Of a stretch of 64,000 nt of DNA, positions 28,368 through 37,196 are shown piece after piece; positions within the stretch are counted from its first letter, which is position 1; each line of letters starts with the position of its first letter. This stretch comes from Prochlorococcus marinus CUG1417 (GTDB taxonomy: Bacteria; Cyanobacteriota; Cyanobacteriia; PCC-6307; Cyanobiaceae). Both the position numbers and the translations under genes were made by a program. The DNA is taken from NCBI RefSeq assembly GCF_017695975.1, contig NZ_JAAORN010000002.1, positions 434,001 through 498,000 of the forward strand. The letters are read 5' to 3'. A model generated the notes under the pieces. It was not told the origin of the DNA, did not search any database, and worked only from the letters and a program-made list of their open reading frames with translations.

Positions 28368-28790
28368 TTAATCAAAAGTATTCTTAGTTGTAAATTTCAA
28401 ACCAGCTGGATTAGGATTCTCACCTATTCTTCTCGGATTATGGCCTACTTTCTCTCTTCCCTCATTTACTTTTTCAGAGAAAACACCATCTTTTGGGTGT
28501 AAAAATTCAATATCACCACCTGGGAAAATTCGGTAGATTTTAAAATCTTCAATTCTTGGTTTAAAGGATCTTAATTGTGTCCCTAATGCAAGGCATTGTT
28601 CTTTTCTTGCAAAGTACATTAAATTATCACCTTCGTGCATAATAGCCGCTCCACCGGTGGGCAATTCAAATGCTTGCTCCTTTGAGCTTTTCCATACAAT
28701 TGCATATTTTTCTTCGGTTTCTGCTGAGTTTAATAAACCCCCAGTACTTCCTATATGCTTTGGAAATTGACCAACTAAAGTTTCAGTCAT
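28368..28790 (-). CDS. psaD: Photosystem I subunit II (PsaD)
   Basis: PsaD sits on the stromal side of photosystem I, stabilises PsaC and docks ferredoxin. The 140 residues include [37 protein letters not shown] and the basic ferredoxin-facing region [15 protein letters not shown] good AAGGA ribosome-binding site directly precedes ATG 28790. It probably has its own promoter in the 111-base gap before it. Confidence 0.97.
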   Translation of the reverse strand: MTETLVGQFPKHIGSTGGLLNSAETEEKYAIVWKSSKEQAFELPTGGAAIMHEGDNLMYFARKEQCLALGTQLRSFKPRIEDFKIYRIFPGGDIEFLHPKDGVFSEKVNEGREKVGHNPRRIGENPNPAGLKFTTKNTFD

Positions 28791-28901
28791 CCTTGATTTT
28801 GAGTTATTTATAATAAGAAATTAGCATTCATATTTTGCAAAATTCGAAATTTAAAGGAAATTTTCTACATTATTTAATATATGGAAAACTGATTTCTCAT
28901 T

Positions 28902-30266
28902 TTATTTTGAATCTGAAATCGGAAAAAATACTGTCAAACCTGTATCACGCCTTTGTGTGACATGCCCTCCTAAACTAGCTAACAACTTTTGAGTAGCATT
29001 TTGACTAAGTTGTAAACTTCCTGTTTGAGGGTTCCAATTTAAAACAGGACCTATATCGGAACCGTTATCTTTTTTTAGAATTTCATTTTGATTACTTTCT
29101 AATTTTTGTACTTTTAATTGCAGTTTTAGTTTCTGACCAGCTGGTCTTAATTCTAATATTAATGTACTACCTTCTTTTAATCCTCTAGTATTTTTATCAA
29201 TTAATCCACTTAACATTAATTCCAATTTTTCAGAATCACTTAAAATTTGCGGAAGTTGATTGGGGATATCAATCTTCAAAGAAATGCCACGTCGATTTAA
29301 TTGTTTATTCCATAGGGGAGAAAGCTTTTTGAAAATTTCAGCTAAATTAATTTTTGCCAAGTTATTTAATGACGGGACTTCATTACTCACTAATTCTGCT
29401 GCATTAAAAATTAAACCAAACCTATCAATTTGTTCATTACATTCATTATCTATTTGAATTAAACGATTTTTCATTGATTCGTCCATCTTATATTTTTTTA
29501 AAGTAGAACTAATTAAGGTTCTTATTGTTGCCAAGGGCGTTCTTACTTCATGAGATATTGCACGTAACAATTTTGCTTCAGTTATTTGCAAATTTTTTTC
29601 ATCGTTTTTTACAGAATTCTGAATATTATGATTGGGAGCAATATTTGCTAATTTTGCCGATAATAGGGGCCAAAATAATTTTTCAAATTGATTATTAATA
29701 TTAAGATTACCTAAATTATTAATTGCATTACGAAATTTTGCTCCTTCCTCATAATTCTCTTGCTTTAATTTTGCGTGCATTAATTCAATTGAAAGTTTTA
29801 GGCTTTCTTCGTCACACTTCATTAATAAAATTTTCTTATCTTTTTCTCCTACAATTGATAATATGCATTGAAAATTTTGGGTTAGTATCATCAAAAAAGG
29901 TTCATAACCATCCTCTTGACTAAGATTTAAAACTTTATAATTACTAACTAAATCGAAATCTTTTTTTATTTTGTCTGAATTATTTACTGGCAAAAAAACT
30001 GCATTCTCATTTTGAAAATATGGAAACCCCTCAAGAGACCAAAGCCATCCATGAAATTGATTTAAAAATTTTTTATCATTAAAAGTTGGCAAAGGCGAGG
30101 CGACCCAAATACCCCCATTTTTATAATTCTGAGATAGAAAATCTTTTTGAATAACTTCTAAAGAAGCCCACCACATTCTTCTGGAAGTATCATTATCCAC
30201 ATATATTGTTTGAACTCCGTTAATCAAATTTTCTTGAATTTTTTTTATAGTTATTTTTGAATTCAT
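28902..30266 (-). CDS. Sensor histidine kinase with degenerate ATPase domain
   Basis: The HisKA phosphoacceptor box is clear: AISHEVRTPLATIRT, with the histidine near residue 239. Residues 1-200 form a soluble input region that I do not recognise; no membrane segment is seen. The ATP-binding half is poor: the expected N-box NAxK reads LIDKNTRG, and no DxGxG box is found before GSLQLSQNATQKLLASLGG. It may bind ATP weakly or act as a receiver of signals. The ATG at 30266 overlaps the rodA stop (TGATG); the TTG at 30269 is an alternative start. Confidence 0.75.
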   Translation of the reverse strand: MNSKITIKKIQENLINGVQTIYVDNDTSRRMWWASLEVIQKDFLSQNYKNGGIWVASPLPTFNDKKFLNQFHGWLWSLEGFPYFQNENAVFLPVNNSDKIKKDFDLVSNYKVLNLSQEDGYEPFLMILTQNFQCILSIVGEKDKKILLMKCDEESLKLSIELMHAKLKQENYEEGAKFRNAINNLGNLNINNQFEKLFWPLLSAKLANIAPNHNIQNSVKNDEKNLQITEAKLLRAISHEVRTPLATIRTLISSTLKKYKMDESMKNRLIQIDNECNEQIDRFGLIFNAAELVSNEVPSLNNLAKINLAEIFKKLSPLWNKQLNRRGISLKIDIPNQLPQILSDSEKLELMLSGLIDKNTRGLKEGSTLILELRPAGQKLKLQLKVQKLESNQNEILKKDNGSDIGPVLNWNPQTGSLQLSQNATQKLLASLGGHVTQRRDTGLTVFFPISDSK

Positions 30267-31534
30267 CAACTTCTTAATGATCTAGAGCGTTTCAATACAG
30301 ATAAAACAAATCCAATAGATATAAAATTAGTCACCAATGACGTTCGACCATAGCTCATAAAAGGAAGAGGAATCCCAGTAACTGGTCCTAATCCAATAGT
30401 CATAAATAAGTTAATAATTATTTGAAATAAAAAAGTTGAGGCTATTCCAATAACAATTAAAGATTCAAAGTTAGACCTAGCAATTGTTGCAGTATTAATG
30501 AGTTTTTTAATCAAAAGAAAAAACAAAAATAAAACTATTATGCACCCCACAAAACCCAATTCTTCGCCTAAGGCACTAAATATAAAATCAGTATGTTGTT
30601 CAGGTATAAATTGCAAATTAGTCAGCTTACCTTGTAGCAAACCATTCCCAAATAATCCTCCAGAACCAATTGCAATTTGACTCTGTATCAAATGATATCC
30701 ACCACCTAATGGATCTCTATTTGGATCTAAAAATAAAACTAATCTATCTTTTTGATATTCTTTTAAGCCATATTGCCACAAAATTGGTGTCAATTTTGCT
30801 ACTAAAAAATGAAATGAAATGGCGAGAGCAGAAAAAATAATTTTCTTTTTCGAAGATCTATAAGCAAGATATCCCATAACAGGAATCCAAAGAATAAGAA
30901 GATTTGGAAAGGTTAAATATAATATAGAGGTGATAATACAAAACACTAATATCAAAATCCACTCTATGGGCATTTGCGACCAATAGAGCATCACACCTGT
31001 CAAAACAAGTAAAACTAAAGAGGTACCTAGGTCCGGTTGAAAAAAAATTAATAGCCAAGGAATAACCATTACTAATAAAGGCAATACTAAATCTCTTATT
31101 GTTAAAATTATTTTTTTGTCGAGTACTAAAGCAAGAGTTAATATAGTACTTAGTTTAGCTACTTCTGACGGCTGAAAAGAAAAAATTCCCAAGTTTAGCC
31201 ATCTTTGAGCTCCAGAAACTGAGATCCCAAAAAAATAAATTAGTAATAATGATATTAAAGTACAAAAATAAAATGGAACTAAATACTTTCTAAGTCTCTC
31301 TAAAGGTATATAAGAAATAAAAAATGCTAAAAAATAACCTAAAAAACCAGTAAAGATATGGCCTAAATAATTAGATACTAAAAAATCACCCTGAATACTT
31401 TTTATTAGTAAACCGGAAATAACAACTAAAAAAAGGGGGATTAATAGTAGTGGAGAAAATAAAAAACCTCTAATGTATTTGTCTTTTTTTGGTAAAAATC
31501 CTCTCTTATTTAATACAAAGATTCTCCTAAACAT
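30266..31534 (-). CDS. rodA: Rod-shape protein RodA (peptidoglycan glycosyltransferase)
   Basis: RodA is the SEDS-family glycosyltransferase of the cell-elongation machinery. The ~422-residue protein has about ten hydrophobic segments, with SGAQRWLNLGIFSFQPSEVAKL and the loop IPEQHTDFIFSALGEELGF, which are SEDS hallmarks, plus GLGPVTGIPLPFMSYG near the end. I start at ATG 31534; a TTG codon precedes it at 31537, next to the mrp stop. It lies between mrp and the sensor kinase in a tight operon. Confidence 0.94.
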   Translation of the reverse strand: MFRRIFVLNKRGFLPKKDKYIRGFLFSPLLLIPLFLVVISGLLIKSIQGDFLVSNYLGHIFTGFLGYFLAFFISYIPLERLRKYLVPFYFCTLISLLLIYFFGISVSGAQRWLNLGIFSFQPSEVAKLSTILTLALVLDKKIILTIRDLVLPLLVMVIPWLLIFFQPDLGTSLVLLVLTGVMLYWSQMPIEWILILVFCIITSILYLTFPNLLILWIPVMGYLAYRSSKKKIIFSALAISFHFLVAKLTPILWQYGLKEYQKDRLVLFLDPNRDPLGGGYHLIQSQIAIGSGGLFGNGLLQGKLTNLQFIPEQHTDFIFSALGEELGFVGCIIVLFLFFLLIKKLINTATIARSNFESLIVIGIASTFLFQIIINLFMTIGLGPVTGIPLPFMSYGRTSLVTNFISIGFVLSVLKRSRSLRS

Positions 31535-31537
31535 CAA

Positions 31538-32608
31538 TTATCTATAAACAAATTGATTCTTAATTAATTTAGCTAAGTTACCAAATGCAATAGAACTTTC
31601 TTTATTGGGCTGGCTTATTGAGATTGGTACACCTTTATTACTTTCATCAACGAGAGGGATTTCAATAGGAATTTGGGCTAATAAAGGTAAATCATTTTCT
31701 TTAGCTAAGGTTAATCCTCCACCTTTACCAAAAATTTCATATTTTTTACTAGGCATATCTGGCGGAATAAATACTGACATATTTTCTACAATTCCCAATA
31801 AAGGTACTCCAAGTTGTTTAAACATTGCCAATCCCCTCCTTGCATCTTGCAAAGATACTTGTTGCGGAGTAGTAACGACAATAGCTCCAGAAATAGGAAC
31901 AGATTGTGAAAGGGAAATTTGAGCATCTCCTGTTCCAGGTGGCAAGTCAATCACCAAAAAATCAAGAGGATTCCATTGAACTTGGTAAAGGAATTGACGG
32001 ATAATACTGTTTAGCATTGGTCCTCTCCATATCACTGGTTGTCCTTCTTCTATAAGAAAACCCATTGATACCAAAGAAATTCCATATTTATTAATAGGTA
32101 TTAACCTTTGGTCAGTACCACTACCTTCTGTAACCTTTGGATTTTGTTCAGCAACACCCATCATTGAAGGAGTATTAGGTCCATATATATCGGCATCCAG
32201 CAAACCAGTTTTAGCGCCTAATTTAGCTAGAGAACAAGCGAGATTAACTGCAATGGTACTTTTACCAACTCCACCTTTACCACTGCTAACAGCTATGATA
32301 TGTTGAATACCATCAATCTTCTGCAACTCAGGCGCATTACTTTGATTTTGAGGTTCTGTTTTTCGAGGATTATTATCTATCTCTATTTGAACATCATCAA
32401 TATCTTTAAAATCAAGTAGTACTTTTCTAACCTCTTGTACAATCCTATCTCTCTGAGAATTTGCAAATGATGGTAATGATAGTGTTACGATAACTCTTGG
32501 TATTGTTACTCTTACATTTTTAATCCAAGCTAATTCAATTACATTTTTCTGTGATCCAGCATCTAGAACTTTTTGTAAAGCAAAACTCGCATCTTCTATT
32601 GTCGTCAT
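31538..32608 (-). CDS. mrp: Mrp/ApbC-family Fe-S cluster carrier ATPase
   Basis: Mrp-type P-loop proteins hold and transfer [4Fe-4S] clusters. The 356 residues have an N-terminal MIP18-like domain (1-90), the deviant Walker A SGKGGVGKST near residue 110, and DLPPGTGDAQ further on. No C-terminal CxxC cluster-binding pair is visible, as in some cyanobacterial members. It is the first gene of mrp-rodA-kinase and ends 3 bases before the rodA ATG. Confidence 0.9.
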   Translation of the reverse strand: MTTIEDASFALQKVLDAGSQKNVIELAWIKNVRVTIPRVIVTLSLPSFANSQRDRIVQEVRKVLLDFKDIDDVQIEIDNNPRKTEPQNQSNAPELQKIDGIQHIIAVSSGKGGVGKSTIAVNLACSLAKLGAKTGLLDADIYGPNTPSMMGVAEQNPKVTEGSGTDQRLIPINKYGISLVSMGFLIEEGQPVIWRGPMLNSIIRQFLYQVQWNPLDFLVIDLPPGTGDAQISLSQSVPISGAIVVTTPQQVSLQDARRGLAMFKQLGVPLLGIVENMSVFIPPDMPSKKYEIFGKGGGLTLAKENDLPLLAQIPIEIPLVDESNKGVPISISQPNKESSIAFGNLAKLIKNQFVYR

Positions 32609-32705
32609 TAAATTTTTAAATATTTTGACAAGGTAGTCGACTGTTTAAAAGATTAAGAACTATGTCGAACTATCAAATAATAAGCAATAAGTACCCCCTA
32701 AGAGA

Positions 32706-32729
32706 AATTATAAAGGGAAACTTATAATT
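32706..32729 (+). promoter_or_regulatory. Hairpin in the hemF leader
   Basis: A perfect 8-bp stem, AATTATAA with TTATAATT, encloses the loop AGGGAAAC. It is followed 4 bases later by A7T7 (32734-32747), and hemF starts at 32768. It could be a 5' untranslated structure that hides a purine-rich stretch, or a chance AT hairpin. Confidence 0.35.
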
Positions 32730-32767
32730 AACCAAAAAAATTTTTTTCTTCAAGATTTACTAAATAC

Positions 32768-33796
32768 ATGTTGAAAGAACCTCCTAAAAACTCGAGAGAA
32801 AAAACAAAAAATCTCTTATTAACTTTACAAGACAAAATTTGTTCAGGGCTTGAAAATGTAGACGGCAAAGGGAAATTTACAGAAGAATCCTGGCTAAGAG
32901 ATGAAGGGGGCGGTGGAAGATCAAGAGTGTTGAAAGATGGTTCTATTTTTGAGCAAGCAGGAGTAAACTTCTCGGAAGTACAGGGAAAAGAATTACCGCA
33001 ATCTATCATCTCTCAAAGGCCCGAAGCAAAAGGTCATGAATGGTTTGCTACGGGAACTTCTATGGTATTGCATCCTAAGAATCCCTATATTCCTACAGTT
33101 CATCTGAATTATCGATATTTCGAAGCTGGTCCTGTTTGGTGGTTTGGGGGAGGTGCAGACTTAACCCCTTTTTATCCTTATCTTTCTGATGTAAGAAATT
33201 TTCATAACGAGCATAAAAAAGCTTGTGAGAAAGTTGATCAAGATTTACATAAAGTTTTCAAACCATGGTGTGATGAATATTTCTTCTTGAAACATAGAAA
33301 TGAATCTAGAGGCATTGGAGGTATTTTTTATGATTATCAAGATGGTTCAGGTAATATTTATAGAGGAAATCATCAAAATGGGGAGGCATCAAAAGCTTCA
33401 CAAAGTATTGGTAAATCAAATTTAAATTGGGATAATTTATTTTCTTTAGCGGAAAACTGTGGGCAGGCATTCCTCCCTTCATATTTGCCCATTATTGAAA
33501 AAAGAGCTTCTCAAACATATTCATCGAAGGAAAGAGAATTCCAGCTATATCGAAGAGGTAGATATGTCGAATTCAATTTAGTTTGGGATAGAGGGACGAT
33601 TTTTGGACTACAAACAAATGGCAGAACTGAATCTATATTAATGTCCTTACCACCCTTAGCTAGATGGGAATATGGATATAAACCTAAAAAAGGTTCTCGA
33701 GAAGAATTTCTCACATCAATTTTTACAAAACCACAAGATTGGTTAAATGATAAAGAGTTAGAGAAATTCTGTATAGAGAATAATATTTTTAATTAA
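32768..33796 (+). CDS. hemF: Oxygen-dependent coproporphyrinogen III oxidase
   Basis: HemF oxidatively decarboxylates coproporphyrinogen III to protoporphyrinogen IX on the way to heme and chlorophyll. The 342 residues include [20 protein letters not shown] and [15 protein letters not shown], both active-site landmarks, and [14 protein letters not shown] near the C-terminus. The enzyme needs O2, fitting an oxygenic phototroph. It is divergent from mrp. Confidence 0.97.
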   Translation: MLKEPPKNSREKTKNLLLTLQDKICSGLENVDGKGKFTEESWLRDEGGGGRSRVLKDGSIFEQAGVNFSEVQGKELPQSIISQRPEAKGHEWFATGTSMVLHPKNPYIPTVHLNYRYFEAGPVWWFGGGADLTPFYPYLSDVRNFHNEHKKACEKVDQDLHKVFKPWCDEYFFLKHRNESRGIGGIFYDYQDGSGNIYRGNHQNGEASKASQSIGKSNLNWDNLFSLAENCGQAFLPSYLPIIEKRASQTYSSKEREFQLYRRGRYVEFNLVWDRGTIFGLQTNGRTESILMSLPPLARWEYGYKPKKGSREEFLTSIFTKPQDWLNDKELEKFCIENNIFN

Positions 33797-33824
33797 AAAT
33801 TATCGAATAAAATTTTAAAGTTTC

Positions 33825-34382
33825 TTAAATAGGAGTTTTAAATAAAGAACCGTCACTTTTCAACTGAAGTTTTTCTCCAAGTTCATTTTCTAAAGAGATT
33901 AATTCATCCCTATGCGCTCTTAGTCTCATGAAAGTTGAATCATTTTCATTTTCGTTGATCAACCTTAATTCAAATTTCTCCTCTCTTGCTGATTTTTTAA
34001 AATAAACAATTCCAGACAAAGGGCCCCCAATTAATCCCAAAAGGATAGGCCACCAACCTAATTCAGGATATATTTGGATAATTACTAATCCCAAAGCACA
34101 AGAACCAAAACCACCAAGAAAACCCAAAAAAATTGCTAAAAATTTACTAGAAACAACTTGACCCTTGAATATTAAAATTCTTTGTTCAAAATCTCCTCCT
34201 GTTTGCTTCCATCCCCTCAAATTAAGCCATTCACATAAACCATTTAAAACTTTAACTGGTTGCTGAGCAGATGAGATCTCAACGATAGTTGTTCTATCTT
34301 TACTGGAAGCCCTAAGGAAAAAAAATAATCCTATGGACAAGAGAATTGTCAGCAACAACGTTGAATTTAAGGAATAGGACAT
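33825..34382 (-). CDS. Cofactor assembly of complex C subunit B (CCB2/CCB4-like)
   Basis: CCB proteins help attach the extra heme c' to cytochrome b6 in the b6f complex. The 185-residue protein has an N-terminal membrane segment (about 6-24), two more near residues 80-128 with GFLGGFGSCALG and LIGGPLSGIVYF, and a soluble C-terminus with a coiled-coil look. RASSKDRTTIVE followed by LCEWLNLRGWKQ resembles the plant and cyanobacterial family. I am fairly but not fully sure of the assignment. Confidence 0.65.
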   Translation of the reverse strand: MSYSLNSTLLLTILLSIGLFFFLRASSKDRTTIVEISSAQQPVKVLNGLCEWLNLRGWKQTGGDFEQRILIFKGQVVSSKFLAIFLGFLGGFGSCALGLVIIQIYPELGWWPILLGLIGGPLSGIVYFKKSAREEKFELRLINENENDSTFMRLRAHRDELISLENELGEKLQLKSDGSLFKTPI

Positions 34383-34544
34383 TAAAAATTTTTTCTATTA
34401 AGCTCGAGAATAAAAACTAAAGTTACATCATATTATAATTTTTTAAAATTATTCTGTAAAATATTCTTATTAGATAAAAATTCTTAATCAAATAAAACCT
34501 TAAGTAATATTCTAAATCTTAAATTACTTTAAAAAATTTTAAAA

Positions 34545-35180
34545 ATGACTATTGAAAATAAAAACATTGATCTTCTTTATGGCGATTTAACAATAGATTT
34601 ATATAATCTTTATAAAAAATCTTCCTATCTAGCTATAGACACTGAAGCGATGGGTTTAATCCATGGAAGAGATAGACTTTGTCTAGTACAAATATGCAAT
34701 GAATTTAAAAGAACATCCTGTATAAAAATCGAACTTAATACATCTTCTTCACCTCATTTAAAAGCGCTCCTAGAAGATGACAAAATTACTAAAATATTTC
34801 ACTATGCGAGATTTGATGTAGCAGCTCTAAAATGCAATCTTGAAATTAATACAAAAAACATTTTTTGTACAAAAATTGCCAGTAAGTTGGCAAGAACTTA
34901 TACAAATAAACACGGTTTAAAAGATTTAATTAATGAATTGTTAGGAATAGAACTGGACAAAAGCTCGCAAAGTAGTGATTGGGGTAGCAACGATGATTTA
35001 ACAAAAGATCAATTAGATTATGCCGCAAATGATGTTAGATATTTAATCGAAGCAATGCATAAATTAAAAGTTATCTTAGAAAGAGAAAGTAGATATGAAT
35101 TAGCTCAAAAATGTTTCGAATCAGTTTCTGTACATGCTGATTTAGACATACTAAAATTCTCAAATATTTTTGAACATTAA
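34545..35180 (+). CDS. RNase D-like DEDDy 3'-5' exonuclease
   Basis: DEDDy exonucleases trim RNA or DNA 3' ends with two metal ions. The catalytic set is visible: D32 and E34 in AIDTEAMG, D91 in FHYARFDV, and Y159/D163 in DYAANDVRYL. At 211 residues it consists of the exonuclease domain only, without the HRDC domain of E. coli RNase D, so a tRNA-specific role cannot be assumed. It ends 3 bases before a convergent small gene. Confidence 0.88.
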   Translation: MTIENKNIDLLYGDLTIDLYNLYKKSSYLAIDTEAMGLIHGRDRLCLVQICNEFKRTSCIKIELNTSSSPHLKALLEDDKITKIFHYARFDVAALKCNLEINTKNIFCTKIASKLARTYTNKHGLKDLINELLGIELDKSSQSSDWGSNDDLTKDQLDYAANDVRYLIEAMHKLKVILERESRYELAQKCFESVSVHADLDILKFSNIFEH

Positions 35181-35183
35181 GAA

Positions 35184-35450
35184 TCAATCTTCAGTTAAAA
35201 AATTATCTTCACCATCAAGAGTTTCCATAAGCTTATCAAGCATTCTCGAAGAACTTAATTTATCTCCATCATTTTTTTCACAAATTTCTAAGACATTTTG
35301 CGCAACTTGTATTTTTTCTTGAATAGTTTTCGAGCCTTCTTTTGCAATTTGAATTTCTACTTTCTTCTTAGCAGAAGATAAGCTTATACTCATAAGTTTT
35401 GCAATTTCTGCGCAAATTTTTAGATATTGCCGATCATTTATTGGATACAT
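35184..35450 (-). CDS. Small conserved hypothetical protein
   Basis: I do not recognise this 88-residue protein. It is mostly predicted helix, with a lysine-rich middle (SSAKKKVEIQIAKEGSKTIQEKI) and an acidic end (DGEDNFLTED). No membrane segment, cysteine pair or catalytic motif is seen. It starts with ATG 35450 and lies upstream of the LpxB-like gene with a 29-base gap, on the same strand but convergent with the exonuclease gene. It looks real because the coding frame fills the gap between neighbours. Confidence 0.6.
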   Translation of the reverse strand: MYPINDRQYLKICAEIAKLMSISLSSAKKKVEIQIAKEGSKTIQEKIQVAQNVLEICEKNDGDKLSSSRMLDKLMETLDGEDNFLTED

Positions 35451-35479
35451 ACAAAAAATTAATAAGCTAGTGCCATTTA

Positions 35480-36709
35480 CTAAGATAACAAATGAAGGTT
35501 TATGGCATCTACGATTTTCTTACTTGCTCCGGATTCCCCCATTCTTTTTTTCCCAATTTTTGCTTGTTCTAACCTCTCAACTTTTCCTTCCAAAAGTAAA
35601 CTTAAACGTTTTAAAAGAATTTTTTTGTTCTTGCAAACTAAAACACTACCTCCCAATAATCTTGATTGCCTTTTTGCAAATGATTTTGTAAATTGTGGTC
35701 CATGTCCCGGTAGAGAAAGAGATGGGATTCCAAGGCCAGTAATTTGCTCCGTAGCAGTTCCTGCATTAGACAAGCCAACTTCTGCCATATTGGCCCATGA
35801 ATTGAATTTACCTTTTCCAATGGCTACATATTGATCTTTCTTTTTCCATACTGAATCTTCATCAATTAGCAATTTAACTTTACTCTGTTTTATAAAACCA
35901 TATTTATTTAAATAACTTTGAATTTGAATCACATTTGCATTAATGCTCAAAGGCAAAAGTATTACCAAATCCTTTGAAAAATCAAAATCTTGCAAACAAT
36001 TAAGAAAATTATCAAGATTTTTAAAAGCTTCAGGGTATCTACTTCCAACTAATAAGATAATTCTTTTAAAAGAAATAATATTTGATATCTTCTCGTTTGA
36101 TGCGTTAACAAAATCCATCATTGGATTACCCAAGTATTTTGCATCAATACTTTTTCTATTCAAATTATTAGCTGTAATTTTATCTCTCATAATTAAATTT
36201 TTACATCTTGGAGATTTCATAAAAAACATTTCCCACGGATCCCACTCAGAACCTTTTAACTTATGATAAAAATCGCTTAAATCCCAACCTGGACCACTAC
36301 TCCAAGTATGATCACTTTTGGGAGTTCCAATAAAACTAAATTCACATTCTGAACTCCAAGCATAAAGTAATGGCAAAAAATCTCCTACCGCAATAATTTT
36401 CCATTTATGTTTTGACTTCCGTTTTACAAGTAGAAAATTTCTTAAATTATCGATTAAAAATCCTGCAAACAAATCAAGCAAAAATCCCTTCAGACTTTGA
36501 TTACTAAAACCTCCACTAGGCAGCTCTTTTAAATACCCTATTTTACGAAAATTCTTTGATTTTATGGAATTAAATACATCTCCATTTCCTACTAAAGGCA
36601 AAACTTCAACATTTTTATTTTTTCTTTTTTTTAGTATTATTTTTATTATTTCCGATGCTATTACATCTTCTCCATGACCATTGCAGATAAATAATATAGA
36701 ATGAGACAC
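35480..36709 (-). CDS. LpxB-like glycosyltransferase (lipid-A-disaccharide synthase related)
   Basis: The protein resembles a cyanobacterial and plant family distantly related to LpxB; its substrate is unknown. Features are GHGEDVIASEIIK at the N-terminus, VGDFLPLLYAWSS, and the acceptor/nucleotide region VGLSNAGTATEQITGLGIPS. I start it at GTG 36709 (VSHSILFICNGHGED), giving 409 residues. The open frame reaches 36898, but its extra N-terminus is the antisense of tRNA-Cys (APRFELGIKDLQSSALPLGH) and cannot be part of the protein. Confidence 0.78.
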   Translation of the reverse strand: MSHSILFICNGHGEDVIASEIIKIILKKRKNKNVEVLPLVGNGDVFNSIKSKNFRKIGYLKELPSGGFSNQSLKGFLLDLFAGFLIDNLRNFLLVKRKSKHKWKIIAVGDFLPLLYAWSSECEFSFIGTPKSDHTWSSGPGWDLSDFYHKLKGSEWDPWEMFFMKSPRCKNLIMRDKITANNLNRKSIDAKYLGNPMMDFVNASNEKISNIISFKRIILLVGSRYPEAFKNLDNFLNCLQDFDFSKDLVILLPLSINANVIQIQSYLNKYGFIKQSKVKLLIDEDSVWKKKDQYVAIGKGKFNSWANMAEVGLSNAGTATEQITGLGIPSLSLPGHGPQFTKSFAKRQSRLLGGSVLVCKNKKILLKRLSLLLEGKVERLEQAKIGKKRMGESGASKKIVDAINLHLLS

Positions 36710-36751
36710 CTTACTGTTAAGATCATAAAAAGACTCAATCGAATCTTTTTC

Positions 36752-36822
36752 GGCGGCATGGCCAAGTGGTAAGGCAGAGGATTGCAAATCCTTTATCCCC
36801 AGTTCGAATCTGGGTGCCGCCT
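36752..36822 (+). tRNA. tRNA-Cys (anticodon GCA)
   Basis: The acceptor stem GGCGGCA pairs with TGCCGCC. The anticodon stem GAGGA/TCCTT encloses TTGCAAA, with GCA at 36784-36786. The T-arm is CCCAG-TTCGAAT-CTGGG. The discriminator is U (36822), the identity base of tRNA-Cys. CCA is not encoded. It lies opposite and just upstream of the LpxB-like gene, whose promoter must therefore overlap it. Confidence 0.96.
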
Positions 36823-36841
36823 TATTTAATTTTTTTACGCA

Positions 36842-36877
36842 TTGAATTATGAAGTTTTCGAAGAACTTCAATTTCAA
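36842..36877. repeat. Imperfect hairpin downstream of tRNA-Cys
   Basis: Stem segments TTGAA/TTCAA and TGAAGTT/AACTTCA flank a small internal loop and the loop TTCGAAG. It starts 20 bases after the tRNA. There is no T-tract after it on either strand, so it is not a typical intrinsic terminator. It may help define the tRNA transcript end or may be neutral. Confidence 0.35.
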
Positions 36878-37028
36878 ATAAAGGGTATAAAGTTTCAATT
36901 ACTTGTTGATATAAAAAATAGTCTTTTTTATTATTGTTAAATAATACCTTAATTATTAATTGATAAATAAAATTGGATGGATTTATTAATTTTATTCATA
37001 AGGTTATTTATTTAGAAATTTGAACTAT

Positions 37029-37196
37029 TTAGTAATCATTATCTGCTACACACATTCCTAAACAACGAACACCATTTGTTGCAGTCCTCTTACAATGATT
37101 ACATAAAATGGTATCTTTCTCTGAAGTGAGGTTAATTTTTGAATTATTTTGATCTTTAAAATTTATTAACTCTTGTGTTGAATCAAATAGAGTCAT
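37029..37196 (-). CDS. Small cysteine-rich protein (possible metal binding)
   Basis: This 55-residue protein begins MTLFDSTQELINFKDQ. Its C-terminal half contains CNHCKRTATNGVRCLGMC, four cysteines with CxxC and CxxxC spacing that could bind zinc or a cluster. I start it at ATG 37196, overlapping the end of the upstream gene by 14 bases in another frame. A longer start at 37241 is possible but overlaps more. I do not recognise a function. The overlap suggests translation coupling with the 37183-37827 gene. Confidence 0.6.
   Translation of the reverse strand: MTLFDSTQELINFKDQNNSKINLTSEKDTILCNHCKRTATNGVRCLGMCVADNDY

Noticed and set aside
36842-36877. Intrinsic terminator for tRNA-Cys
   Set aside because: The hairpin has no T-tract after it on either strand.
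36710-36898. N-terminal 63 residues of the longest LpxB-like ORF (includes APRFELGIKDLQSSALPLGH)
   Set aside because: This is the antisense translation of tRNA-Cys, a well-known annotation artefact, so the start was moved to GTG 36709.
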